DNA from: Candidatus Kerfeldbacteria bacterium CG08_land_8_20_14_0_20_40_16
GTDB taxonomy: Bacteria; Patescibacteriota; Patescibacteriia; UM-FILTER-42-10
Reading direction: 5' to 3'
Assembly: GCA_002774635.1 (NCBI GenBank)
Contig: PEXU01000043.1
Coordinates: 1 to 43,270, forward strand
DNA: 43,270 nt
Shown here one piece after another: positions 14,535-22,677 of this stretch (position 1 is the first letter of the stretch; every line of letters starts with the position of its first letter). Under the pieces are notes generated by a model. The model was not told where the DNA came from. It worked only from the letters and a program-made list of their open reading frames with translations, and ran no database searches. Both the position numbers and the translations under genes were made by a program.

Positions 14535-14562
14535 AAAAGGGCGTCCAAAGCGCCTTTTTTTG
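14535..14562 (+). terminator. Rho-independent terminator after pckA
   Basis: GGCG-tccaaag-CGCC stem, extended by A-T pairs, followed by seven T. Confidence 0.8.
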
Positions 14563-14601
14563 ATTAATTTTCAATTTAGCAATTTACAATCAATTTTCAA
14601 T
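14563..14601 (+). repeat. Left arm of the inverted repeat enclosing the four-helix-bundle gene
   Basis: An AT-rich arm containing TTAATTTTCA, ATTTACAAT and CAATTTTCAATG. It is the near-exact complement of the right arm at 14946-14989. The last ATG of this arm is the start codon of the enclosed gene. Confidence 0.8.
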
Positions 14602-14983
14602 GATTCAATTTTCAAACGGTTACGATTTAGAAGATAGAACGGCTAAGTTTGGTGCCGATGTTATCTTATTTTGCAGAAAAATCATACTGGATGATATAAC
14701 TAAACTTATTATTAGACAGTTAATTCGCTCCGCCACAAGCATCGGAACAAATTACATGGAAGCCAATAGAGCCAGCTCCAGAAAGGATTTTAAAAACAAG
14801 ATTTTTATATGCAAAAAGGAAACTCAAGAAACAAAGCATTGGTTGAAAATGATTCTTGTCTGCCTACCCGAAAACAAAGAAGCAATAGACCAATTACGCC
14901 AAGAATGCCACGAATTAAACTTAATATTCCAAAAGATAATCAATACATTGAAAATTGATAATTGTAAATTAAATGAAAATTAA
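14600..14983 (+). CDS. Four-helix-bundle protein (S23 / 23S rRNA intervening-sequence family)
   Basis: 127 residues. Motifs of the S23/four-helix-bundle family are plain: YDLEDRTAKFGADVILFCR, IIRQLIRSATSIGTNYMEANRASSRKDF and KKETQETKHWLKMI. Members are encoded in intervening sequences of 23S rRNA genes in some bacteria and as stand-alone genes in many Patescibacteria. Their function is unknown; a basic face may bind nucleic acid. The start codon lies in the left arm and the last ten codons (IDNCKLNEN) in the right arm of a 40-base inverted repeat, so gene and repeat move or decay together. It lies between the pckA terminator and comM. There is no Shine-Dalgarno sequence. Confidence 0.9.
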   Translation: MIQFSNGYDLEDRTAKFGADVILFCRKIILDDITKLIIRQLIRSATSIGTNYMEANRASSRKDFKNKIFICKKETQETKHWLKMILVCLPENKEAIDQLRQECHELNLIFQKIINTLKIDNCKLNEN

Positions 14984-14989
14984 AAATTG
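14946..14989 (-). repeat. Right arm of the inverted repeat enclosing the four-helix-bundle gene
   Basis: CATTGAAAATTG, ATTGTAAAT and TGAAAATTAA occur in the reverse order and complement of the left arm, with only small gaps. A GC hairpin (CCTGCCT/AAGGCAGG, to about 15011) follows. Confidence 0.8.
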
Positions 14990-15036
14990 CCTGCCTGCTG
15001 GCAAGGCAGGGAAATTGGAAATTTTAGCGAAATTAT

Positions 15037-16575
15037 ATGCCTTCTAAAATTTTATCCGCTGCTTTGGTCGGCCTAGAAAGTAAAATTGTAGAGGTAGAAG
15101 TGGATATTTCCTCCGGACTGCCTAATTTTATTATTGTTGGTTTGCCGGATATCGCTGTTCAAGAAGCCAGAGTGCGGGTTAGATCGGCGATTAAAAACAG
15201 CGGTCGGCCCTTTCCCTATACCAGAGTTGCTGTGAATTTAGCCCCTTGCGATTTAAAAAAAGAAGGTCCTTCTTACGATCTTCCCATTGCTTTAGGAATT
15301 TTTTTGGCGCACGAAAGTATTGAGTCTGAAATTCCCTTAGACTCTTCCATATTTGTTGGTGAACTTTCCTTGGATGGTCATTTAAGAAGAATCAACGGTG
15401 TACTTTCGATAGTAATGATGGCTAAACAGAATGGGATCAAAAATATTTTCTTGCCAGCGGAAAACGCTCCCGAAGCAAGCATTATTTCTGATATAAATAT
15501 TTTTCCTCTCAAAACTTTTAATCAGTTGGTAAAATTTTTAAATAACGAAGAATCGATCATTCCTCTTAAACCAAATCCTACTCATTTTGAAATCGAGGAA
15601 GATCAAGACGAAACATTTTCTTTAGTGAAAGGGCAAGAGTATGCTAAGCGGGCTTTAGAAATTGTGGCGGCCGGCGGTCATAATCTTTTTATGGTCGGTC
15701 CGCCTGGAACCGGCAAGACCTTTTTAGCGCGAAGTATTATTTCTATCCTTCCTTCCTTGGGAACAAGTGAAATGTTGGAAGTGACCAGAATTTACAGCGT
15801 GGCGGGGATGACCACGGCAAAAAAACCTCTTATTCAGAACAGACCTTTCCGCAATCCGCATCATTCTTCATCAGCCGCCGCTCTAATTGGAGGCGGCCGC
15901 TTTCCCAAACCGGGCGAAATCTCATTGTCGCACCGGGGAGTGTTATTTTTGGATGAATTGCCCGAATTCCCCCGAGCGGTTTTAGAAAGCCTGCGTCAAC
16001 CATTGGAAGACGGAGTGGTAACGGTGGCGCGCGTGTCAAGCAGCATTCAATTCCCCGCTCGGTTCATTTTAATTACCGCCGCTAATCCCTGTCCTTGCGG
16101 ATTTTTGTCTGACCCAAAGCAAACTTGCTGTTGTACCCCCAATCAAGTTTTGAAATACCAAAAAAGAATTTCCGGTCCGCTTTTAGACCGCATGGATTTG
16201 CAAGTGGAGGTTCCCCGCCTGGATTTTAACAAGCTTACTCAAGAAAATGCGAGCCAGGAAGAAATTGCAAAAATAAGAGAGAAAATTAAAAAAGCCCGCC
16301 AAATCCAAAGGGCAAGGTTTTCTAAAAAGGAGATATTAGAAAATTCAGAAATGGGTCACAAAGAGATTAGTAAATTTTGTGCTATTGATTTCGAAGGAAA
16401 AATGATTCTTAAAAAAGCGGTGGAACAAATTCCACTTTCTGCCCGAGCTTATTATCGAGTTTTAAAAGTGGCCCGCACTATTGCTGATCTTGACCAGGAA
16501 GAAAGAATAAAAATCAATCATCTAGCAGAGGCGATTCAGTATCGGATAAAGCAAATGGGAGGATTAGGAAGTTAG
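15037..16575 (+). CDS. comM: YifB/ComM-family AAA+ ATPase (Mg-chelatase-like)
   Basis: 512 residues, the normal length. The N-terminal Lon-like fold has VGLPDIAVQEARVRVRSAIKNSG (about residues 35-57) and APCDLKKEGPSYDLPIALG. The ATPase core has Walker A GPPGTGKT at about 222-229, RPFRNPHHSSSAAALIGGG, Walker B GVLFLDELPEF and a cysteine cluster NPCPCGFLSDPKQTCCCTP. ComM is a hexameric helicase that drives branch migration during natural transformation in other bacteria. Competence is plausible in CPR cells, but nothing else here proves it. A GC hairpin lies between the four-helix-bundle cassette and the start codon. Confidence 0.94.
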   Translation: MPSKILSAALVGLESKIVEVEVDISSGLPNFIIVGLPDIAVQEARVRVRSAIKNSGRPFPYTRVAVNLAPCDLKKEGPSYDLPIALGIFLAHESIESEIPLDSSIFVGELSLDGHLRRINGVLSIVMMAKQNGIKNIFLPAENAPEASIISDINIFPLKTFNQLVKFLNNEESIIPLKPNPTHFEIEEDQDETFSLVKGQEYAKRALEIVAAGGHNLFMVGPPGTGKTFLARSIISILPSLGTSEMLEVTRIYSVAGMTTAKKPLIQNRPFRNPHHSSSAAALIGGGRFPKPGEISLSHRGVLFLDELPEFPRAVLESLRQPLEDGVVTVARVSSSIQFPARFILITAANPCPCGFLSDPKQTCCCTPNQVLKYQKRISGPLLDRMDLQVEVPRLDFNKLTQENASQEEIAKIREKIKKARQIQRARFSKKEILENSEMGHKEISKFCAIDFEGKMILKKAVEQIPLSARAYYRVLKVARTIADLDQEERIKINHLAEAIQYRIKQMGGLGS

Positions 16576-16702
16576 GAGATTAGCTTGTAGCTTTTTAACT
16601 TCTTAGGTTATTGGGGTTTTAGTTCGATTGTTAGTTTTAGCTGGTAATAATAGAACAATCGAACAATAGAACCATAACGCTTAAAGAACCACCAGCTAAA
16701 AT
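16566..16702 (+). repeat. Nested inverted repeats with crossing arms
   Basis: After AGGAAGTTA/TAACTTCTT (16566-16604), two 11-base arms interleave with their complements: GTTCGATTGTT (16622-16632), TTTTAGCTGGT (16635-16645), AACAATCGAAC (16654-16664), ACCAGCTAAAA (16691-16701). The order A, B, A', B' allows a pseudoknot in RNA. No gene lies inside. Confidence 0.65.
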
Positions 16703-16740
16703 CAAGAAAATAGTATATACTATAAGGGTAACCTAAAAAA

Positions 16741-17064
16741 ATGACCTCTCGATCAGGATTTCCCCAAATTTTTTTAATCATCATCATTTCTCTTATTGCC
16801 ATTTTTGTCGTGGTAGTGATGGCTTTAGGAGTATGGTGGTATTTCCAGAACTATGTCGAACCTAATATCACTGGGGCTTCTAGTAATGTCTATACGAAGT
16901 GTGTAAAGTTTTGTCAGGATAACAAAAAATGTGAATCAAGTAAAATAATAGGACAAAAAATCGTGAATGGCCAATGCGAATGCGACTGTTTAACGATCCC
17001 TTCTCGGAATACGAATTCTGATTTAAATACCAATATCTTAAACAGTGAGCAGGAAAATGAATAG
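16741..17064 (+). CDS. Small cysteine-containing membrane-anchored protein
   Basis: 107 residues. One strongly hydrophobic segment at about 10-35 (FLIIIISLIAIFVVVVMALG) acts as a signal anchor. The exported remainder has six cysteines in CVKFCQDNKKCESSK and CECDC, suggesting two or three disulfides or metal binding. The family was not recognised; similar single-span cysteine peptides occur in CPR genomes. The start ATG follows a TATACT and the palindrome TAGTATATACTA, about 19-30 bases upstream. It converges with rsmI. Confidence 0.65.
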   Translation: MTSRSGFPQIFLIIIISLIAIFVVVVMALGVWWYFQNYVEPNITGASSNVYTKCVKFCQDNKKCESSKIIGQKIVNGQCECDCLTIPSRNTNSDLNTNILNSEQENE

Positions 17065-17067
17065 GAT

Positions 17068-17100
17068 ATAGCAGAGGGTACTTATTCTCCGCTATTTGTT
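17068..17100 (+). terminator. Hairpin terminator overlapping the end of rsmI
   Basis: ATAGCAGAG pairs with CTCCGCTAT (one mismatch), then TTTGTTTTT. It follows the plus-strand gene and overlaps the last codons of the convergent rsmI. Confidence 0.6.
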
Positions 17101-17765
17101 TTTCCTTCGATAATAATCACAAATTCTCCTCTAGTGTTTTGGGGAGTTAATTTTAAAATTACATCTTTAATTTCTCCCCGGATTATTTCCTCAAACATTT
17201 TAGTCAGCTCGCGCGCAATGACAATATTTCGGTCTTCTCCTAAAACTATTTTAAGTTCTTCTAGAGTCTTAACTACTCGGTAAGGCGATTCATAAAACAC
17301 AATTGTCCTTTTCTCTTTAGCTAACGATTCTAGCATTGTTTTTCTCCCTTTTTTTCTGGGCAAAAAACCCAAATAGACAAACTCGTCCGTCCTTAGCCCG
17401 CTAGCCGATAAAGCGGTAATCACAGCAGAAGCACCAGGAACGGGCACTACCTTAGTACCTGCCTCAATGGCTTGGGAAATTAAAACCGTACCCGGATCGG
17501 AAATTCCAGGAGTGCCAGCATCCGTAACTAAAGCAATTGATTTACCGTTTTTTAGTTCCTGAATTAAATAATCTATTCTGGTAAGTTTGCTGTGCTGGTG
17601 ATAGCTAACTAACGGTTTTTTAATATTATAATGATTCAGCAGTTTAATAGTCTGCCTAGTATCCTCGCAGGCTATTAAATTAACTTCTTTAAGTGTTTCA
17701 ATTGCCCGCAAAGTAATGTCTTTTAGATTGCCAATTGGTGTGGCTATAACGAATAGAATTCCCAT
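17082..17765 (-). CDS. rsmI: 16S rRNA (cytidine1402-2'-O)-methyltransferase
   Basis: 227 residues of the tetrapyrrole-methylase fold, slightly shorter than the E. coli enzyme, which has an extra C-terminal domain. Motifs: IGNLKDITLRAIETL (about 11-25), CEDTRQTIKLLNHY, LVTDAGTPGISDPG (about 77-90) and VPVPGASAVITALSASG. It methylates the ribose of C1402 in the decoding centre using S-adenosylmethionine. It is transcribed divergently from nothing; its promoter (TATAAT at 17791-17786) lies within the 3' end region of the peptidase gene's terminator. Confidence 0.95.
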   Translation of the reverse strand: MGILFVIATPIGNLKDITLRAIETLKEVNLIACEDTRQTIKLLNHYNIKKPLVSYHQHSKLTRIDYLIQELKNGKSIALVTDAGTPGISDPGTVLISQAIEAGTKVVPVPGASAVITALSASGLRTDEFVYLGFLPRKKGRKTMLESLAKEKRTIVFYESPYRVVKTLEELKIVLGEDRNIVIARELTKMFEEIIRGEIKDVILKLTPQNTRGEFVIIIEGKTNSGE

Positions 17766-17785
17766 AGATATGTTAGTTCCCTTTA

Positions 17786-17814
17786 ATTATACCAGGAGAG
17801 CGGAAATATCAAAA
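17786..17814 (-). promoter_or_regulatory. Promoter of rsmI
   Basis: Minus strand: TTTTGA (17814-17809), 17-base spacer ending TGG, then TATAAT (17791-17786). The extended -10 (TGG before TATAAT) supports it. The leader is about 14 nt. Confidence 0.6.
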
Positions 17815-17840
17815 AAGCGCTGCCTAGCGCGCGCTTTTTA
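17811..17840 (-). terminator. Terminator of the LysM/M23 peptidase gene
   Basis: Minus strand: AAAAAGCGC with GCGCTTTTTT around a short loop, followed by T. The stem is symmetric enough to act both ways and overlaps the -35 of rsmI. Confidence 0.7.
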
Positions 17841-17849
17841 TTCCTTAAC

Positions 17850-19193
17850 TTACAAATAATTCAACGGATTCAGTTTCCTTCCTCCTATTATTACTTCAAA
17901 ATGAAGATGGGTTCCAGTGCACCATCCGGTGCAACCCATTGTAGCAATAGTTTGTCCTCGGCTAACTGAATCGCCAACACTAACGTGCGTCTTGCTAAGA
18001 TGGCCATACAAAGTTTTGATTCCATTGCCATGATTAACGACTATTCTTAATCCGTAGCCGCTTTGCCAACCGGCCGCTTCTACACGCCCAGTATCAGCGG
18101 CATAAATAGGTGAGGTGTAGGTACCGTCAATATCCACTCCCGTATGCCGCCAACTGAAATACTGATTAATTTTTCTGCTGGGGGTAGGCCATTGCAGATT
18201 AGTTCCGTAGTTGGGAGTAGCATCCACGGCACCAGTCGGACTAAAAAAATCTTGGAGGGAAGCAAATCGGGAGCGAGGTTCGATCACTGGTGTCGGGGGA
18301 GCGGGTGGCGTTCCTCCCGGCAGAATTAAAATCTGATCGACTAAAATGGCCTCTGCGGCGGGTAGATTATTAAAATCAATTATCCCGTTGACATCCACGC
18401 TGTATTTTTGAGCAATTTTTTCTAGAGTATCCCCAGACTTTACCTGATAAGAAGCTCCAGAAGTAGGCAGAATCGTTAATTTCTGGCCAGGTTTGATGAA
18501 ATCGCGGGGTCCTAGTTTGTTTTCCCACAGAATAGTATCGGTACTAATTCCATAACGGGCCGCAATCTCACTGACCGTTTCTCCTCCCTGTACTTCATGG
18601 TAAATAACCTCTTCTCGTGGTCTTTCGCCAATCGTCGTGGCAACTAAATTAGGCTTGATAATCGCTCCCTCCTTGGTGACGGTGGCCTCTTCTTTTGGCT
18701 CGGTCCCTTCTCCCATCTTAGGAACACCCACTACATTGCCGCTGGTTTCCATAAAACTGGTAGCGGTTTGGGAAGCAGAATCTGACGTTTCGGTGATCAT
18801 TCCTTCTTGGAATGGTTGAACCAAAGAAGCTAACAAGCTAGTCTGCCCAAATTCCTCATTGGTTTCTTTAGCGTTCAAGCTATTAGTGACAACCAGGATG
18901 GCTAAAAGGATGACTAGAGCGTGAACGATATAGCGAGTAGAAAGAGGATAAAGCAACTTTCCTTTAGCGGGGCGATAAATTGCCCGGATTTGATTTTTTG
19001 CTAATAGGTAAATTTTATAAAGCCGAACAACAAAAAATTGGAAAATGAACTTTCCAATTATTTCCAGCGGTTTGATAATAAGATAACGGCACAATAAAGA
19101 GACTGCTTTTCCTAAAAATATCAGTAACTTCAAGAAAATCACTAACAGATGAACCAAATTTTTTTTCAGTTGAATACTAATTTCCTTCTCCAC
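17850..19193 (-). CDS. Membrane-anchored LysM and M23 peptidase
   Basis: 447 residues. Hydrophobic stretches near the N-terminus (about 12-58) and one at about 88-105 (IVHALVILLAILVVTNSL) anchor it. A polar linker leads to two LysM repeats (VQGGETVSEIAARYGIS at about 195-240; VKSGDTLEKIAQKYSVD at about 252-293). The C-terminal M23 domain has the zinc motif HTGVDID, GYGLRIVVNHGNG, LYGHLS and HLHFEV. Such enzymes cut peptidoglycan cross-links during growth or division. All metal ligands (H-x3-D, H-x-H) are present, so it is probably active. Transcribed from its own promoter at 19328-19300. Confidence 0.93.
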   Translation of the reverse strand: MEKEISIQLKKNLVHLLVIFLKLLIFLGKAVSLLCRYLIIKPLEIIGKFIFQFFVVRLYKIYLLAKNQIRAIYRPAKGKLLYPLSTRYIVHALVILLAILVVTNSLNAKETNEEFGQTSLLASLVQPFQEGMITETSDSASQTATSFMETSGNVVGVPKMGEGTEPKEEATVTKEGAIIKPNLVATTIGERPREEVIYHEVQGGETVSEIAARYGISTDTILWENKLGPRDFIKPGQKLTILPTSGASYQVKSGDTLEKIAQKYSVDVNGIIDFNNLPAAEAILVDQILILPGGTPPAPPTPVIEPRSRFASLQDFFSPTGAVDATPNYGTNLQWPTPSRKINQYFSWRHTGVDIDGTYTSPIYAADTGRVEAAGWQSGYGLRIVVNHGNGIKTLYGHLSKTHVSVGDSVSRGQTIATMGCTGWCTGTHLHFEVIIGGRKLNPLNYL

Positions 19194-19299
19194 AATAAAA
19201 GCTATTCCTAACTTAGAAAATAGCTGTTAAAGCTTAGATATTACATAGTATTTACTATCCTAATCAGATGCTAAATAATCCAAATTTAGGATACCCCAT

Positions 19300-19328
19300 A
19301 AACTATCACGGCGGTTTTTATTTGTCAA
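19300..19328 (-). promoter_or_regulatory. Promoter of the LysM/M23 gene
   Basis: Minus strand TTGACA (19328-19323), 17-base spacer, TAGTTT (19305-19300). The leader is about 100 nt. The rest of the divergent gap 19194-19488 holds no gene. Confidence 0.65.
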
Positions 19329-19424
19329 ATTTTGAAGCTGATTATTAGATTAATTTTAGCTAAGATTAGCCAATATTTTACTAGCAGGAGCTGTTTTAAC
19401 CCCATTTTTAAAGGATAAAATGAA

Positions 19425-19453
19425 TTTCAAAATGAGTAAAAAAATGCTAAGAT
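19425..19453 (+). promoter_or_regulatory. Promoter of leuS
   Basis: TTTCAA (19425-19430), 17-base spacer, TAAGAT (19448-19453). The leader is about 30 nt. Confidence 0.5.
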
Positions 19454-19488
19454 AACTTTGAATTCAAGCTAAAAAAGAATTTTTTAGT

Positions 19489-22400
19489 ATGGTAGAAGAA
19501 GAAAACAAATACAATCACCAAGCGATAGAACCAAAATGGCAGAGGCGCTGGGAAGAAGCCGGACTGTACCAGGCCAAAGACAATTCCCTTAGGCCAAATT
19601 TTTATTGTCTAATTGAATTCCCTTACCCTTCTTCTGACGGTTTACACGTAGGCCATCCCCGAAGCTATACGGCCTTGGATATTCTGGCCCGCAAGAAAAG
19701 AATGGAAGGGTATAATGTTTTGTTTCCGATCGGGTTTGATGCTTTTGGCCTACCGACCGAAAATTATGCCATTAAGGTCAAAAAAAATCCGGCGGAAATA
19801 ACCGAAACCAATGTTGACCGTTTTCGCCGGCAGTTAAAATCGCTGGGGCTTTCTTTTGATTGGTCGCGGGAAGTGATTACCACTGACCCCCAGTATTACA
19901 AATGGACCCAGTGGATTTTTTTGCAATTATATAAAGCTGGATTAGTCTATCAAAAAGAGATGCCCATTAATTGGTGTCCTTCTTGTAAAATTGGTTTAGC
20001 TAATGAAGAGGTGGTGGGCGGAAATTGTGAACGCTGCGGCACTCCAGTTACTAAAAAGAATCTAAAGCAATGGTTATTCAAAATAACCAAGTACGCTCAA
20101 AGATTAATTGATGATTTAGAAAAAGTGGATTACTTAGAAAAGATAAAAACCCAACAGGTAAATTGGATCGGTCGATCGGAGGGTGCTTTGATTAAATTCG
20201 AAATTCGAAATTCGAAATTCGAAACAAATTCTAAATCCGAAATTCCAAATTCCAAACATTATGTAGAAGTATTTACGACTCGGCCGGATACTTTATTCGG
20301 AGCAACCTACATGGTGGTGTCCCCGGAGCACGAGCTAGTGACAGATATCCTTGGGCAAATAGCTAATCGCAGAGAAGTAGAAGACTATGTCAAAAAAGCA
20401 AAAGCCAAATCCGATTTAGAAAGAACCGATTTAGCCAAGGAAAAAACCGGCGTGGAATTAAAAGGAATTAAAGTAATCAATCCGGTTAACCAAAAAGAAA
20501 TCCCAATCTGGGTAGCAGATTATGTATTAATGGGCTATGGTACTGGCGCGATTATGGCGGTGCCGGCGCATGATAAAAGGGATTTTGAATTTGCTAAATT
20601 AAAGAATCTAAAGATAATTTGTGTTGTTGATCCTGGTAACACAGAGAATATAAATCCTGCAAATACTTTCAAATATCCATTTAGAAAGAAGATAGAAAAA
20701 CCAGGTAAACCTGTTTTATATACAACGGGCGATGTTGGTTATAAGTGGGATGCAGAAAAAATCTATAAAGAAATACTAAATGGAGAAACATGTTATGAGG
20801 GTAATGGAATAGCTATTAACTCAAATCAATTTAATGAATTAAAGACCGAAGAATTCAAAGCGAAAATCACCAAATGGCTAGAAAAAGAAAGAGTCGGCAA
20901 AAAAGCGGTTAACTACAAATTGCGCGATTGGATTTTTTCTCGTCAGCATTATTGGGGCGAGCCGATTCCATTGGTGCATTGTGAGGAATGTAAGAAAAAT
21001 AATAAACCAATTGTTTGGATTATCCATGGTTCGCCAAGTCGTAATAAAAGTCAAGATCAAGGCTACACAGGAGAGGAAAATCAGCATTGGATTCCATGGC
21101 TCAAGGAAAGTCTTGAAGCAAAAGGAGTGGTTGTTTATAATCCACGCATGCCAAAAGCTTGGCAGCCAGATTATCAGGAGTGGAAAAAAGCAGTGGAAAA
21201 ATTAGAAATCAACGAGAATAGCGTATTAATTGGCCACAGTGCTGGTGGAGCTTTCTTACCAAGATGGCTGGGAGAAACTAAAAAGAGGATAAATAAACTT
21301 ATTTTGGTGGTTCCTGGTAAAGTAGCTAATGAGGATAATAAAAGATTGCACCATTTTTATGATTTTAAGATTGATCAAACTATTAAAGAAAGAGTTAATG
21401 AAATAATTATCTTTATTTCTGATAATGAGAAAGATTATCGCAAAAAAAGTTCTAAAATATATAGCAAGTTATTAGGAGGCAGATTAATAACAATTAAAGG
21501 CACGGGGCACTTTACTTTTGAAGACATGAAGACTAAGGAATTTCCTGAACTTTTAGATGAAATAAGCTTTCTGCCAGTGGGCGTTATCCCAGTACCTGAA
21601 AAAGATTTGCCTGTAGAACTCCCTAAAGTAAAAAATTACGAACCAACTAATACCGGCGAATCTCCTTTAGCGGCGATTAAAGATTGGGTAGATGTGAAAT
21701 GCCCTCAATGTGGCGGTAAAGGAAAAAGAGAAACCGATACCATGCCGAACTGGGCCGGATCAAACTGGTATTTTATTCGCTACACTGATCCGCGCAATGA
21801 TAAAGAGTTTGCCTCTAAAAAAAACATGAAGCACTGGCTGCCGGTAGATATTTATAACGGCGGCATGGAACATACCACGCTTCATCTTTTATATTCCCGT
21901 TTCTGGTACAAAGCGCTTTATGATTTAAAGCTGGTGCCTGGTCCGGAACCATATAGCAAAAGGATTTCCCACGGCATGGTTTTGGCCGAAGATGGCAAAA
22001 AAATGTCCAAATCTTTGGGCAATGTTATTAACCCTGATGAAGTGGTGAAAGAATACGGGGCTGATACCATGCGGATGTACGAAATGTTTATGGGTCCTTT
22101 TTCCGAAGCAATTCCCTGGGATACAAAGGGAATTGTGGGAGTGAGGAGATTCTTAGATAAGATTTGCAAGCTTAAAGTTCAAAACTTAAAATTAAAAACT
22201 ACAGCTCAAAATTCAAAGTTGGAAAGCCTATTACATAAAACAATAAAGAAAGTTACGGAAGATATAGAAAATTTTCGATTCAATACCGCTGTTTCTACTT
22301 TAATGGAGTTGGCAAATGCTATGGAAAAACAAAAAGAACTGCCCCTTACTCATTACAAAATACTTGTTACTCTCCTCTCTCCCTTCGCTCCTCATCTTTC

Positions 22401-22677
22401 CGAAGAGCTTTGGGAAAAACTGGGGCATAAAGAATCTATATTTAAAGAAGAATGGCCCAAACACGATCCTGATTTAGCAAAGGAAAGCGAAGTGGAGTTT
22501 GTCATCCAAGTGAACGGCAAGGTAAGAGACAAGATGCAGCTGCCGGCTGATATTTCGGAAGAAGAAGCAATTAGCAAAGCCGAGCAAAGCAAAAAGATTA
22601 AAAAACACCTCTCTGGAAAACAGGTGGTTAAAAAAATATTCGTTCCGGGCAAATTGTTAAATATCGTAATAAGGTAA
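19489..22677 (+). CDS. leuS: Leucyl-tRNA synthetase with an inserted serine-hydrolase domain
   Basis: 1062 residues against about 800-870 usual for bacteria. The class I core is intact: HVGH at 53-56, ZN-1 module with four Cys (CPSCKIGLANEEVVGGNCERC), a CP1 editing domain (TTRPDTLFGATYMVVSPEH; GTGAIMAVPAHDKRDFEFA), RDWIFSRQHYWGEPIP, CPQCGGKGKRETDTM, and KMSKS at 838-842. The C-terminal anticodon and tail domains end in VVKKIFVPGKLLNIVIR. Between HCEEC and GVIPVPEKDLPVELP, normally adjacent, sits an extra domain at about 505-693 (described separately). AT-rich repeat text is also read in frame at about 235-257 and 897-912. It charges tRNA-Leu; both halves of the synthetase retain their motifs, so it should be functional. 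Confidence 0.96.
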   Translation: MVEEENKYNHQAIEPKWQRRWEEAGLYQAKDNSLRPNFYCLIEFPYPSSDGLHVGHPRSYTALDILARKKRMEGYNVLFPIGFDAFGLPTENYAIKVKKNPAEITETNVDRFRRQLKSLGLSFDWSREVITTDPQYYKWTQWIFLQLYKAGLVYQKEMPINWCPSCKIGLANEEVVGGNCERCGTPVTKKNLKQWLFKITKYAQRLIDDLEKVDYLEKIKTQQVNWIGRSEGALIKFEIRNSKFETNSKSEIPNSKHYVEVFTTRPDTLFGATYMVVSPEHELVTDILGQIANRREVEDYVKKAKAKSDLERTDLAKEKTGVELKGIKVINPVNQKEIPIWVADYVLMGYGTGAIMAVPAHDKRDFEFAKLKNLKIICVVDPGNTENINPANTFKYPFRKKIEKPGKPVLYTTGDVGYKWDAEKIYKEILNGETCYEGNGIAINSNQFNELKTEEFKAKITKWLEKERVGKKAVNYKLRDWIFSRQHYWGEPIPLVHCEECKKNNKPIVWIIHGSPSRNKSQDQGYTGEENQHWIPWLKESLEAKGVVVYNPRMPKAWQPDYQEWKKAVEKLEINENSVLIGHSAGGAFLPRWLGETKKRINKLILVVPGKVANEDNKRLHHFYDFKIDQTIKERVNEIIIFISDNEKDYRKKSSKIYSKLLGGRLITIKGTGHFTFEDMKTKEFPELLDEISFLPVGVIPVPEKDLPVELPKVKNYEPTNTGESPLAAIKDWVDVKCPQCGGKGKRETDTMPNWAGSNWYFIRYTDPRNDKEFASKKNMKHWLPVDIYNGGMEHTTLHLLYSRFWYKALYDLKLVPGPEPYSKRISHGMVLAEDGKKMSKSLGNVINPDEVVKEYGADTMRMYEMFMGPFSEAIPWDTKGIVGVRRFLDKICKLKVQNLKLKTTAQNSKLESLLHKTIKKVTEDIENFRFNTAVSTLMELANAMEKQKELPLTHYKILVTLLSPFAPHLSEELWEKLGHKESIFKEEWPKHDPDLAKESEVEFVIQVNGKVRDKMQLPADISEEEAISKAEQSKKIKKHLSGKQVVKKIFVPGKLLNIVIR
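20191..20258 (+). repeat. AAATTCG tandem repeat read in frame within leuS
   Basis: Four tandem copies of the 8-mer AAATTCGA, followed by similar degenerate units, code for IRNSKFETNSKSEIPNSK between the core and the editing domain. It looks like an intergenic-type AT-rich repeat inserted in the coding sequence without breaking the frame. Confidence 0.75.
21003..21566 (+). other. RBBP9/YdeN-like alpha/beta hydrolase domain inside LeuRS
   Basis: Residues about 505-693 of LeuRS read as a whole small alpha/beta hydrolase: WIIHGSPS (oxyanion side), NQHWIPWLKESLEAKGVVV, WKKAVEKLEINENSVLIGHSAGG, LILVVPGK, IIIFISDNEKDY and ITIKGTGHFTFED. The triad candidates are Ser584 in GHSAGG, Asp645 in SDNEKDY and His674 in GTGHFTF. 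Sequence style and length match the RBBP9/YdeN family, normally free-standing. The domain is inserted without loss of flanking synthetase motifs and in frame. Confidence 0.85.

Noticed and set aside
20191-20225. CRISPR array
   Set aside because: The tandem units are 8 bases long without spacers and lie in the leuS frame. No CRISPR-like array of repeats and unique spacers was seen anywhere in the window.
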